A stretch of 5,551 bases of DNA from Candidatus Zixiibacteriota bacterium (GTDB lineage: Bacteria > Zixibacteria > MSB-5A5 > UBA10806). Of this stretch, positions 1 to 5,551 are shown piece after piece. Every line of letters begins with the position of its first letter. The stretch's first letter is position 1. Location: assembly GCA_003520965.1 (NCBI GenBank), contig DOTU01000184.1:1-5551 (forward strand), in the 5' to 3' direction. The notes under the pieces were generated by a model. It had not been told where the DNA came from. It saw nothing but the letters and a program-made list of their open reading frames with translations, and made no database searches. A program made the translations under genes and the position numbers.

Positions 1-22
1 GAGCCGGATGTAACCCCCTAAC

Positions 23-98
23 ACGGGACAATACCGAACAACAAAGGACAACAAGGGCAAAGACTTACGCCTGGTCGTCTTTTCCGGTATTGTCCCGT
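23..98. repeat. 14-bp perfect inverted repeat with nested stem
   Basis: The left arm at 23-36 reads ACGGGACAATACCG and its exact reverse complement is at 85-98. Inside the 48-base loop, AAAGAC (59-64) can pair with GTCTTT (77-82), giving a two-tier hairpin. There is no T- or A-tract directly after the outer stem, so it does not look like a simple intrinsic terminator. GGACAA also recurs at 46-51 within the loop. It may be a protein-binding palindrome, a structured RNA or a dispersed intergenic element. Confidence 0.7.
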
Positions 99-142
99 TT
101 TGTCCCGTATTACGGCGTATTATGTTAGAAAAATGTTAGAAA
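90..142. repeat. 10-bp-phased degenerate tandem repeats
   Basis: TTGTCCCGTT (90-99) is followed directly by TTGTCCCGTA (100-109). The 10-bp rhythm continues as TTACGGCGTA (110-119) and TTATGTTAGA (120-129). CGTATTA occurs at 106-112 and again at 116-122. ATGTTAGAAA occurs at 122-131 and 133-142 with an 11-bp period. A period of about one helical turn would put each copy on the same DNA face, as in operator or iteron arrays. Chance duplication is the alternative. Confidence 0.6.
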
Positions 143-177
143 GGAACCGGATCTATTAACAACGATTTGAAGGAATT

Positions 178-209
178 GAAAATATAAGGGGCTGTAGAAT
201 GACCGCCCC
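178..209 (-). terminator. intrinsic terminator of the three-gene operon
   Basis: On the minus strand GGGGC (209-205) pairs with GCCCC (192-188). One mismatch and a further GT/AC pair follow, around a 6-base loop (201-196). The following bases TTATATTTTC form an interrupted U-rich tract. It begins 24 nt past the gene 3 stop. The stem is short and the U-tract broken, so it may be leaky. Its 5' arm closely resembles that of the right-hand terminator (GGGGCGGTCA in both). Confidence 0.6.
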
Positions 210-232
210 GTAAAATCCGGAAGAATAAGCTC

Positions 233-760
233 CTATTTATAAATCACCTTTACCCGAACCTGGCTTCTAAGATTCTCTCCAACAGCATCTGGTAGTATGA
301 TATTGGTATCTCCCAAAAGATCCGCCGTACCAATCAGCCCGTAGTTTGGACGAACCCTATCAGCTACTTCCCTTACAAAACCGGTTATATCGATGGCGAA
401 GGCCGATGAATCTCCCAGTCTGATAGTGTAGTTTCCGGCTCCCATGCTGTCAGTTATGGCCTCGATGCCTGAATAATCGTAAGCTCTATCAGGCCATTCA
501 GCCAAAAGGGGTGAAAAGTAAAGTTCAAAGAGGGAATCTAACCCCGCATGATGGACAGATAGGCTCCCTTCCATGGCTGCATAGATAATCTCTTTACCTA
601 AAAGGGTATCAGGTAACGTAAAGTGTAAGCCGATTTTGGTTGGAAGAGAGTTATCGTTTACGTTATTTAAGATAACACACCTGTCCAGCCCGATATTTAT
701 CTCTGCCCCGAAGGCGCTTAAGGAAAGCGCCATTATTGCTGCTATTATCAAATATTTCAT
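233..760 (-). CDS. secreted DNRLRE-like beta-sandwich protein
   Basis: Third gene of the operon, 175 aa. The ATG has a good ribosome site (AAGGAG, 7 nt upstream) inside the 17-nt gap after gene 2. Residues 1-18 form a signal peptide (K at 3, hydrophobic core 4-16, probable cleavage AFG|AE), so the mature protein is exported. The rest fits the DNRLRE-type extracellular beta-sandwich: LHFTLPDTLLG (45-55) resembles the usual 'L.F.L......I..A.L' opening, LAEWPD (86-91) the central 'W.E' element, and AIDITGFV (122-129) followed by NYGLI (139-143) the closing 'DVT..V......N.GL.L' signature. It stops right after this domain and lacks the sorting tail of its two operon partners, so it may stay periplasmic, bind a partner, or reach the surface another way. 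The fragment at the right edge of the window looks like a paralog. The DNRLRE call is by motif memory and is moderately sure; molecular function is unknown. Confidence 0.8.
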   Translation of the reverse strand: MKYLIIAAIMALSLSAFGAEINIGLDRCVILNNVNDNSLPTKIGLHFTLPDTLLGKEIIYAAMEGSLSVHHAGLDSLFELYFSPLLAEWPDRAYDYSGIEAITDSMGAGNYTIRLGDSSAFAIDITGFVREVADRVRPNYGLIGTADLLGDTNIILPDAVGENLRSQVRVKVIYK

Positions 761-777
761 CTCTATTCTCCTTTTCC

Positions 778-3570
778 CTATCGCAGAAGTGTCATCTTTT
801 TGGCTTGGAAATGCTCACCGGATTGGACGGCGTAGAAATAAATCCCGGATGAAACCGGTTGTCCAACTTCATTGGTTCCATCCCAAATTATCGCCTGCAC
901 GCCTTCTGGACGATACTCATTTATAAGCGTATTTACCTTCTGGCCAAGCAGGTTGTAGATGGTCAGTGTGGTCAATCCTGGCGTATTTAGGCTATATGAA
1001 ATTGTGGTATTCGGATTGAAGGGGTTGGGATAGTTTTGACGCAACTCAAAGGCCAAAGGCAACGCGGGCCCAGCCTCAAGCCTGGGGGCGGGAGGAGGGG
1101 AAGATAGATACGGGTTATAGATGATTCGCCCTAGTAATATTGGCGCATAAAACTTAGCAGCGTCAGGCTTTCCACCAAAGTAGTCGTATTGAGCAAATAA
1201 CGTGTCCGAGTAAACATGATAAATGTAGTAGCTGGAACAGTTCAAAAAGCTATTGTTCCCGTGATCGCTAAGCGCCTGACTCTTACCCAGATTGGGTTTG
1301 GATAAATTTGATTTTACCCCAATAGATAAGGTATCTATGCGGCATTGCCTTATCGTTGGATACGAGTAATTATTGGCGTAGATCCCATAGAACCCATTTG
1401 ATGAGAAATCGCAGTTTTTGACTAAGGCATTAGAATTATTTAAATATAACGCGCCTTGATCAAAGTACCTAACCTTACACTTATATACCCTTACTGCATC
1501 AATACTTGTTATGGAAATTCCATAATCGGAGGGGTTTGTTGCATCGTAGAGAGTGTCATACTGAATCAGGGTGCTATCAGTTGAGCCGGTTCTGGTCCCC
1601 GACAAGTAAATCCCATAAAGGTCATTTCCCATAATCCTGGAACCGTAGATATTGTTGTCTGAGAAATAGCCCCAGACCCCCGAATAGGCGTTGAAGTTTA
1701 TATTTGAGGAATCAACAGCAAGGATGCCCTTATAATTATGAATTCCATCGCCTGAATTGTTACTGATATCCGAGTGTAGCACGGTTATATGGCTGTTGTT
1801 TCTGCATTCAACGCCATAGTTGGCGTATCGGACCGTGCAGTAGCTTAATGAGCAGGTGGCGGCAGTATCGACATAGATGCCATACCAATCTCCCGGCTGG
1901 GGATTTCCTCCAAGACAAATAAATTTAACCGAATCAGAGGCCGTACCATTGGCATTCAAAGTGCCTTGAATATAAAGCGTCGCATCCTTATAAGCGTAAA
2001 TTTTGGTGCCGGGTTGGATTGTCAAGGTTATTCCGGAGGGCACGGTTAGGGTGTTGTAAATGTAAACATCGCCACTCCAAGTGGTATTTGTGGCAAGATT
2101 TCCGGTGTAGCCGTAGCGGTAGATGTAAAGGCCCTGGCCATCGCCTTGATAGATATATCCATCGGGCGAGTAAGGATAAACATCAAAGGCTTCCTCGTGC
2201 CATGCGCTATTTGGTCCTACGTCATGATCATAATAGCCAGCTTGATAAATTGGATTGCCATAAGCGCCTATATCCTTCAAATCAATCACTTGAATACCGC
2301 GCTCATACCAAGCGATAAATGCCAATTTGCCCTTAACGAACGGATCATGAATGCCCATGGCCATATAGTTGGGTTCCGGTACGGGGAATGTATCGTCATC
2401 AACTGGCCATAAGCAGTCTCCTGTAGGGCATGTGGTCGAGGGGATTAAATCTATATTGGAAGGACCAATAATATATTGGTCTAGTCCATTAACGGGATTC
2501 CAGATAATATCAAAGGCATTCACTGGATGAACGGTCATCGTATCCGGATTTTGGGGTATGTAGAAATCATTCACGCTGAATATTCTAAGGCAGGGAGCAA
2601 AATTATCTTGGCAGACATGGCGTCCCGTAGGGTGCTCATCGGCGACTAGCAAATAATTGCCATCCGCGGTAGGCCATCCGCTATGCGTAAAAGGCTTTTT
2701 AGGTAAAGGAGGATCAGGATATGCGTTGCAATTATAATATCTATTATTTCTATCCGTTAATGTGTCGGATATATCGCCCCTTTCTCCATCATACCAAATT
2801 TTTTTCCAACTCTGTATTTCCCCCGTTATTCCATTAAATTCAACCTTATAAACACCTCCCTGGTAGTTACCGCCGGCACTATTGAATAGATAAGCCGTTG
2901 TTCCTAACGCATAAACAGAGTGGGGCCAGCCATAAATTCCAGTATCAAAATCAGATTGATTCCATACAATTAAACGTACAGGATCTTCGGGATTTTCCAA
3001 AGAGAAAATAGCTACTTCAAGTGAATCATCGGCAAATGCGGTAAGCTCGTTGATGAAAAGATAATCATCATTTGCAAAAATAGTCTCCGCATCTCCCAAC
3101 GGCACAACTCTAGGATCAGTCGCAAAGTCATTAAATGCAAGAATATTAATCGGATTGGTTGTGTCGGGATTTTGAACTACGACTGGCAGGTAAAAAATCC
3201 ATAATTTAGGGGGGTAGTAACCATTGTCCGATAACCTACTTGTAACATAAGCGTAATCACCAACAACTTCAATATCATTTACTGTCGGAGGATTGCTATC
3301 GTTATGGTCAACAGCTTTTCCAATGAAAATTGGATTGGAGGGATCGGTAGCATCCACTATCGTCATTCCTCCTGTTAAGGTGTCAGGATCACCCGTAAGA
3401 ACATAGTATTTTTCATGTTGGGAATCATACCAGCCGCAGATATCCCATAAGGCCCCAACTGTCCCCTGACTTATATGACTCATTTCTTGCATATTCATGC
3501 TTATATCTACACCGAATGCCATTGGAGCAAGAAATACTAATGTAATAAAAGTTTTGAAAATACTTCTCAT
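778..3570 (-). CDS. large secreted protein: LVIVD/choice-of-anchor-B-like propeller, beta-helix, type IX sorting tail
   Basis: Second gene of the operon, 930 aa. The ATG is preceded by GGGAGG 9 nt upstream, 27 nt after gene 1. Residues 1-20 are a signal peptide (AFG|VD). Residues about 21-487 resemble the choice-of-anchor-B/LVIVD propeller family: ALWDICGWYD (40-49), GMTIVDATDPSNP (68-80), NDIEVVGDYAYVTSR (98-112), WPHSVYALGTTAYL (215-228), HSGWPTADGNYLLVADE (296-312) and GIQVIDL (425-431). Residues about 495-820 are a right-handed parallel beta-helix, opening with TTWSGDVYIYNTLTVPSG (496-513), LTIQPGTKIYAY and GDWYGIYV (560-567). A proline linker (SSPPPAP, 823-829) leads to a C-terminal domain (841-930) with QNYPNPFNPNTTISY, IYNLLGQKV and SGIYFYAV, the classic type IX secretion sorting domain, usually removed or used for anchoring at the outer surface. 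Fourteen cysteines lie in the mature part, six in the propeller region and eight in the helix. The substrate or ligand is unknown; a binding or adhesive role is inferred, as no catalytic site is recognisable. Confidence 0.9.
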   Translation of the reverse strand: MRSIFKTFITLVFLAPMAFGVDISMNMQEMSHISQGTVGALWDICGWYDSQHEKYYVLTGDPDTLTGGMTIVDATDPSNPIFIGKAVDHNDSNPPTVNDIEVVGDYAYVTSRLSDNGYYPPKLWIFYLPVVVQNPDTTNPINILAFNDFATDPRVVPLGDAETIFANDDYLFINELTAFADDSLEVAIFSLENPEDPVRLIVWNQSDFDTGIYGWPHSVYALGTTAYLFNSAGGNYQGGVYKVEFNGITGEIQSWKKIWYDGERGDISDTLTDRNNRYYNCNAYPDPPLPKKPFTHSGWPTADGNYLLVADEHPTGRHVCQDNFAPCLRIFSVNDFYIPQNPDTMTVHPVNAFDIIWNPVNGLDQYIIGPSNIDLIPSTTCPTGDCLWPVDDDTFPVPEPNYMAMGIHDPFVKGKLAFIAWYERGIQVIDLKDIGAYGNPIYQAGYYDHDVGPNSAWHEEAFDVYPYSPDGYIYQGDGQGLYIYRYGYTGNLATNTTWSGDVYIYNTLTVPSGITLTIQPGTKIYAYKDATLYIQGTLNANGTASDSVKFICLGGNPQPGDWYGIYVDTAATCSLSYCTVRYANYGVECRNNSHITVLHSDISNNSGDGIHNYKGILAVDSSNINFNAYSGVWGYFSDNNIYGSRIMGNDLYGIYLSGTRTGSTDSTLIQYDTLYDATNPSDYGISITSIDAVRVYKCKVRYFDQGALYLNNSNALVKNCDFSSNGFYGIYANNYSYPTIRQCRIDTLSIGVKSNLSKPNLGKSQALSDHGNNSFLNCSSYYIYHVYSDTLFAQYDYFGGKPDAAKFYAPILLGRIIYNPYLSSPPPAPRLEAGPALPLAFELRQNYPNPFNPNTTISYSLNTPGLTTLTIYNLLGQKVNTLINEYRPEGVQAIIWDGTNEVGQPVSSGIYFYAVQSGEHFQAKKMTLLR

Positions 3571-3597
3571 AAAACCACACCTCCCTGATAGGCCATC

Positions 3598-5031
3598 TTA
3601 TTTAATTAATATCATGGCCTTTGACTGTTTGGTTCCATCCACGTATAGCTCATAGAAGTAAATCCCGGTTGATACTGTATTATCTGTAGAGTCCATCCCT
3701 TCCCAGCTGTATTTATGTTCACCTGCTTTCTGTGTTTCCTTGTTAACAAGGGATAATACCAAATGCCCCATAATGGAATAAATATGAAGGCTAACTATCG
3801 CTTCCTTATCAAGATGGTATGATATGGTCGTTTGAGCATTGAAAGGATTAGGGTAATTCTGAGAGAGAGTAAACTGATATGGTCCCGAAGGATTCTCATC
3901 CTCATCTATCCCCACAGATTGATCAAAGAAATAAGCTCCAATATCTGATCTGGTGGAATCAGGATCTTTTGGTAATGAAGGATCTCCGGCATCGATACAG
4001 GGAGAATTGGAAAGTAGATGATATTCGCCTGTGAATCGGTCTATAAATAGGGGGTCCGTCTGAATATCATGGGGACCGGGTTGAAAACCCCTATAATCAC
4101 CACCACCATTACCGAAAACCAAATTATAATCCCAAGCGGTGCAGGCGGTATCGCTAATCGCGCCCAAAACCCCTCCGCCCCTTAAGTTATATGCAATAAT
4201 ATTGTTTTTAATAAACCCTTCGTTAAACGATGATAATGCAGAAAAAATTAATCCCCCCCCCCTTCCATTGCCGCCATCGCCATTGGCAGAATTCCCCACG
4301 ATGGTATTATTATATACCTGGATATTGGTATTGAGTAGCCTCATACCGCCCCCTTGAGCATAATAAACAATCCTACCGGCAATATTATTAAGAATCAAAT
4401 TATATCTAATTATGCCCGGTGTTTGCATATTTATCCCTCCAGCATCACCTTGATCCGGCAGCCAGCCCGTTCTATTTCCGGAGATGATATTCCCTTCTAT
4501 TATGACATTTTCCCGGGTTGTAGTATCCCAATTGGCGGCGTAGATTCCGCCTCCCCAATAAGCATAAGACCAATTATTCCTTATTATGTTGCTCTTAATT
4601 GTCGCTCCGGCATCCCTCAGGTAAACACCAGCGCCCCATTGGTCATTGGAATTATTTTCAATTATGTTTCCGCATATAATTGGGGTGCCGCTTATTACAT
4701 AAACCAGGTAATCAGGCGATATATTAATATTATAGCCATTGATATCAAAGCCCCTGAGTATGCAAGTTGAATCAATTCCTGCCCCCCAAAGATATACATA
4801 ACCGTGTAGAATTGTAGATTCAGGCCCCTGTGAGCTTGTAAGCAGAATATTCTTATCCTGTATGGTATCTACCTCGGTGTACTCCCCCGGCGCCACCAGG
4901 ACCGTATCGCCGCTTACGCTGGCATCGATGCCGCCTTGAATGGTGGCATAGTCTGCTGGCACGTTTATAATGCGGGCAAAGACGGAAGTGGCCATAAGCA
5001 TTGTAATCAGGCAAATAACGAAGGTCTTCAC
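3598..5031 (-). CDS. secreted parallel beta-helix protein with type IX sorting tail
   Basis: First gene of the operon, 477 aa from a GTG start. A longer frame opens at a TTG (5061), but that codon has no ribosome site, whereas GTG at 5031 follows TTGGAGG by 5 nt and puts a signal peptide at residue 1 (VKTFVICLITMLMATSVFA, cut before R20). The mature protein opens with NVPADYATIQGGIDA and GDTVLVAPGEY (23-51), the usual first coil of secreted beta-helix proteins of the DUF1565/pectate-lyase-like fold. About seven coils follow, each with an Asn ladder of the type I..N.I..N (near 118, 145, 177, 207, 237, 274, 302), alternating with GGG-aliphatic turns. SPCIDAGDPS (343-352) and STRSDIGAYFF (359-369) close the helix, as in many such proteins. 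Residues 386-477 (LSQNYPNPFN, IYSIMGHLV, TGIYFYEL) are a type IX sorting domain. No catalytic residues can be assigned; a polysaccharide-binding or structural surface role is an inference. A ten-G run encodes part of residues 257-260. Confidence 0.9.
   Translation of the reverse strand: MKTFVICLITMLMATSVFARIINVPADYATIQGGIDASVSGDTVLVAPGEYTEVDTIQDKNILLTSSQGPESTILHGYVYLWGAGIDSTCILRGFDINGYNINISPDYLVYVISGTPIICGNIIENNSNDQWGAGVYLRDAGATIKSNIIRNNWSYAYWGGGIYAANWDTTTRENVIIEGNIISGNRTGWLPDQGDAGGINMQTPGIIRYNLILNNIAGRIVYYAQGGGMRLLNTNIQVYNNTIVGNSANGDGGNGRGGGLIFSALSSFNEGFIKNNIIAYNLRGGGVLGAISDTACTAWDYNLVFGNGGGDYRGFQPGPHDIQTDPLFIDRFTGEYHLLSNSPCIDAGDPSLPKDPDSTRSDIGAYFFDQSVGIDEDENPSGPYQFTLSQNYPNPFNAQTTISYHLDKEAIVSLHIYSIMGHLVLSLVNKETQKAGEHKYSWEGMDSTDNTVSTGIYFYELYVDGTKQSKAMILIK
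4253..4262 (-). repeat. poly-G(10) tract inside the gene 1 coding strand
   Basis: Ten consecutive C on the plus strand read as ten G in the coding strand, within the codons for R257-G258-G259-G260. The frame is open at length ten. With nine G, a TAA follows the tract at once (GGG GGG GAT TAA). With eleven G, a TAA appears after nine further codons beyond the glycines. Either change would remove the second half of the beta-helix and the sorting tail. Homopolymers of this kind cause slipped-strand phase variation in surface proteins of other bacteria; whether this one varies is not shown. Confidence 0.85.
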
Positions 5032-5096
5032 AAATACCTCCAATACAGGTTTGTAGGACAAAAAATTAATTCAAAGCAAATCAAAACAAATGATGC
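5032..5096 (-). other. predicted 5' leader of the operon transcript
   Basis: About 65 nt between the inferred transcript start and the GTG of gene 1. It is A/T-rich with little self-complementarity (TTTGTTTTGATTTGCTTTGAA, then the ribosome site). No riboswitch-like fold or leader peptide with a ribosome site was recognised, so translation is probably unhindered. The exact 5' end is inferred from promoter spacing only. Confidence 0.5.
5037..5041 (-). promoter_or_regulatory. ribosome binding site fixing the GTG start of gene 1
   Basis: GGAGG (within TTGGAGGTATTTGTG on the minus strand) sits 5 nt before GTG at 5031-5029. The site lies inside the codons for L-E-V-F of the longer TTG-initiated frame, which strongly suggests those codons are leader and not protein. 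The TTG at 5061 is preceded only by an A/T-rich run. Confidence 0.85.
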
Positions 5097-5103
5097 AAAA
5101 AAA

Positions 5104-5132
5104 ATAATAGAGGTACAATCCGCATTTGTCAA
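5104..5132 (-). promoter_or_regulatory. sigma70-type promoter of the three-gene operon
   Basis: On the minus strand a perfect -35 box TTGACA (5132-5127) is separated by exactly 17 bp from TATTAT (5109-5104), one mismatch from TATAAT. An A/T-rich stretch (ATCTATATATTTC) lies just upstream, as in UP elements. The expected transcript start is near G5096 or A5094, right after a run of T that continues from the -10 box. This would give a leader of about 65 nt before the GTG of gene 1. The pattern is of the general bacterial housekeeping type and differs from the TTG/TAnnTTTG type of classical Bacteroidetes. Confidence 0.8.
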
Positions 5133-5342
5133 GAAATATATAGATGCTCTTGAGAAGTTAAAACGAGAGACAACCTAAAATCTACTTGAAATGTGCTTTG
5201 ATGCGGCTCTAATTGTCTTAAATCTTCTGATATCGCGGGGCCATAGTGTCCGTAGAGTTTCGATCTACTGATACATCTCCTTCGTATTGACTGGTTTTCA
5301 GTACTAAGATTGCTGGAAATTGGCGAATATCAGACAATGGTT
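5133..5342. other. intergenic spacer, no gene seen
   Basis: Between the operon promoter and the terminator of the right-hand gene. Short open stretches exist on both strands, for example a 26-codon plus-strand frame at 5191-5271, but none has a ribosome site or recognisable product. No tRNA-like fold, array or insertion-sequence end was seen. On the minus strand a GAAGGAG (near 5276-5284) precedes only a three-codon frame. Confidence 0.55.
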
Positions 5343-5372
5343 AAAAAAAAGAGGGCGATCGATTGACCGCCC
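5343..5372 (-). terminator. strong intrinsic terminator of the right-edge gene
   Basis: On the minus strand GGGCGGTC (5372-5365) pairs with GATCGCCC (5360-5353) over eight base pairs (one G-U) around a 4-base loop AATC. After TC, eight T follow (5350-5343). It begins 24 bases past the TAG of the right-edge gene and separates that gene from the three-gene operon, which has its own promoter. Its 5' arm matches that of the terminator at 178-209. Confidence 0.9.
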
Positions 5373-5396
5373 CCGAATTCAAATTGCAAATACGGT

Positions 5397-5551
5397 CTAG
5401 TGCGTATAATCGAATCTAACCGTGGCAAACGGCGCGCTCTCTCCCCGCTTATAGGTGAAGTACGGGAGAGTGGCGGAGTCATAGTAAAGAATGAGGCCGT
5501 TATTGGCCAGGGAGCTATCCTGCCACGATTTGATGATGTTTGTGATATCGA
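5397..5551 (-). CDS. C-terminal fragment of a DNRLRE-like secreted protein
   Basis: Only the last 50 codons and TAG are present; the gene continues beyond the right edge. The fragment begins DITNIIKSWQDSS, then NNGLILYYDSA, and ends FATVRFDYTH. This is the closing signature of DNRLRE-type beta-sandwich domains (D-[VI]-T-x2-[VI], a Trp, then N-x-G-L-x-L). It aligns with the end of gene 3 with equal spacing: 15 residues from DIT to N-x-G-L-I in both, and 50 against 52 residues from DIT to the end. Like gene 3, it has no type IX sorting tail after the domain. A signal peptide would be expected but lies outside the window. It has its own strong terminator, so it belongs to a separate transcript from the operon downstream. 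Confidence 0.75.
   Translation of the reverse strand, partial: DITNIIKSWQDSSLANNGLILYYDSATLPYFTYKRGESAPFATVRFDYTH

Larger units (their letters stand above)
1..177. other. gene-free left edge with structured repeats
   Basis: No credible reading frame lies here. The segment follows the terminator of the three-gene operon and holds a 14-bp perfect inverted repeat (23-36 with 85-98), four copies of the hexamer GGACAA (two per orientation), and a run of roughly 10-bp-phased degenerate repeats from 90 to 142. It could be the upstream control region of a gene beyond the left edge, or an intergenic repeat element. No promoter could be assigned with confidence. Confidence 0.6.

Noticed and set aside
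23..98. intrinsic terminator for a gene to the left
   Set aside because: The outer stem has a 48-base loop and no clean T- or A-tract directly after either arm.
21..142. CRISPR array
   Set aside because: The repeats are 10-14 bp with 10-bp phasing or inverted orientation. There are no 24-40 bp direct repeats with unique spacers of similar size.
1..155. insertion-sequence or MITE ends (GAGCCGGATG at 1 and GAACCGGATC near 144)
   Set aside because: The similarity is short and imperfect, the copies are direct and not inverted, and no target duplication can be assessed because the left copy is cut by the window edge.
636..926. 96-codon plus-strand frame across genes 2 and 3
   Set aside because: It runs antisense through two genes with clear signal-peptide and sorting-tail motifs; no ribosome site or recognisable product.
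2019..2412. two overlapping plus-strand frames of 99 and 88 codons
   Set aside because: Both are shadows inside gene 2, which is continuous and has clear domain motifs there.
4354..4770. 138-codon plus-strand frame
   Set aside because: It is fully antisense to gene 1, whose beta-helix and sorting-tail motifs show that the minus strand is the coding one.
4936..5178. 80-codon plus-strand frame
   Set aside because: Its first half lies antisense to the signal-peptide region of gene 1, its start has no ribosome site, and it runs through the operon promoter. At most the last third could be a gene remnant.
5191..5271. 26-codon plus-strand frame in the spacer
   Set aside because: No ribosome site, no recognisable motif, and a length expected by chance.

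Overview
The window holds a compact minus-strand operon of three genes for secreted or cell-surface proteins, plus the 3' end of a fourth minus-strand gene entering from the right edge. No metabolic, housekeeping, RNA or mobile-element gene is visible. The two large proteins end in the C-terminal sorting domain typical of type IX secretion cargo (QNYPNPFN, then IY..LG..V, then GIYFY and a short basic end). Such tails, joined to parallel beta-helix and LVIVD-like beta-propeller domains, are typical of the Fibrobacteres-Chlorobi-Bacteroidetes (FCB) group and related uncultured phyla (WOR-3, Zixibacteria, Marinimicrobia and similar). The moderate GC content, standard code and sigma70-like promoter fit such a lineage better than classical Bacteroidota, but the phylum cannot be fixed from this window.

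Layout, read along the minus strand from right to left. At 5397-5551 is the last 50 codons of a DNRLRE-like secreted protein, followed by a strong intrinsic terminator (5343-5372). A spacer of about 210 bases (5133-5342) shows no convincing gene. A near-consensus promoter (-35 at 5127-5132, -10 at 5104-5109, 17-bp spacer) then drives gene 1 (5031-3598), a parallel beta-helix protein with a sorting tail. Gene 2 (3570-778) follows after 27 nt and combines a choice-of-anchor-B/LVIVD-like propeller, a beta-helix and a sorting tail. Gene 3 (760-233) follows after 17 nt and is a small DNRLRE-like protein with a signal peptide but no sorting tail. A weaker intrinsic terminator (178-209) ends the unit. 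The leftmost ~140 bases hold a structured non-coding element with a 14-bp perfect inverted repeat and 10-bp-phased repeats.

All three operon products carry signal peptides, so the unit appears dedicated to building or decorating the cell exterior. Which partner or substrate they bind cannot be told from sequence. The most notable points are: a run of ten G in the gene 1 coding strand, where losing or gaining one base gives an early stop (possible phase variation); the paralogy of gene 3 and the right-edge gene, which share C-terminal motif spacing and a related terminator arm; and the left-edge repeat element.
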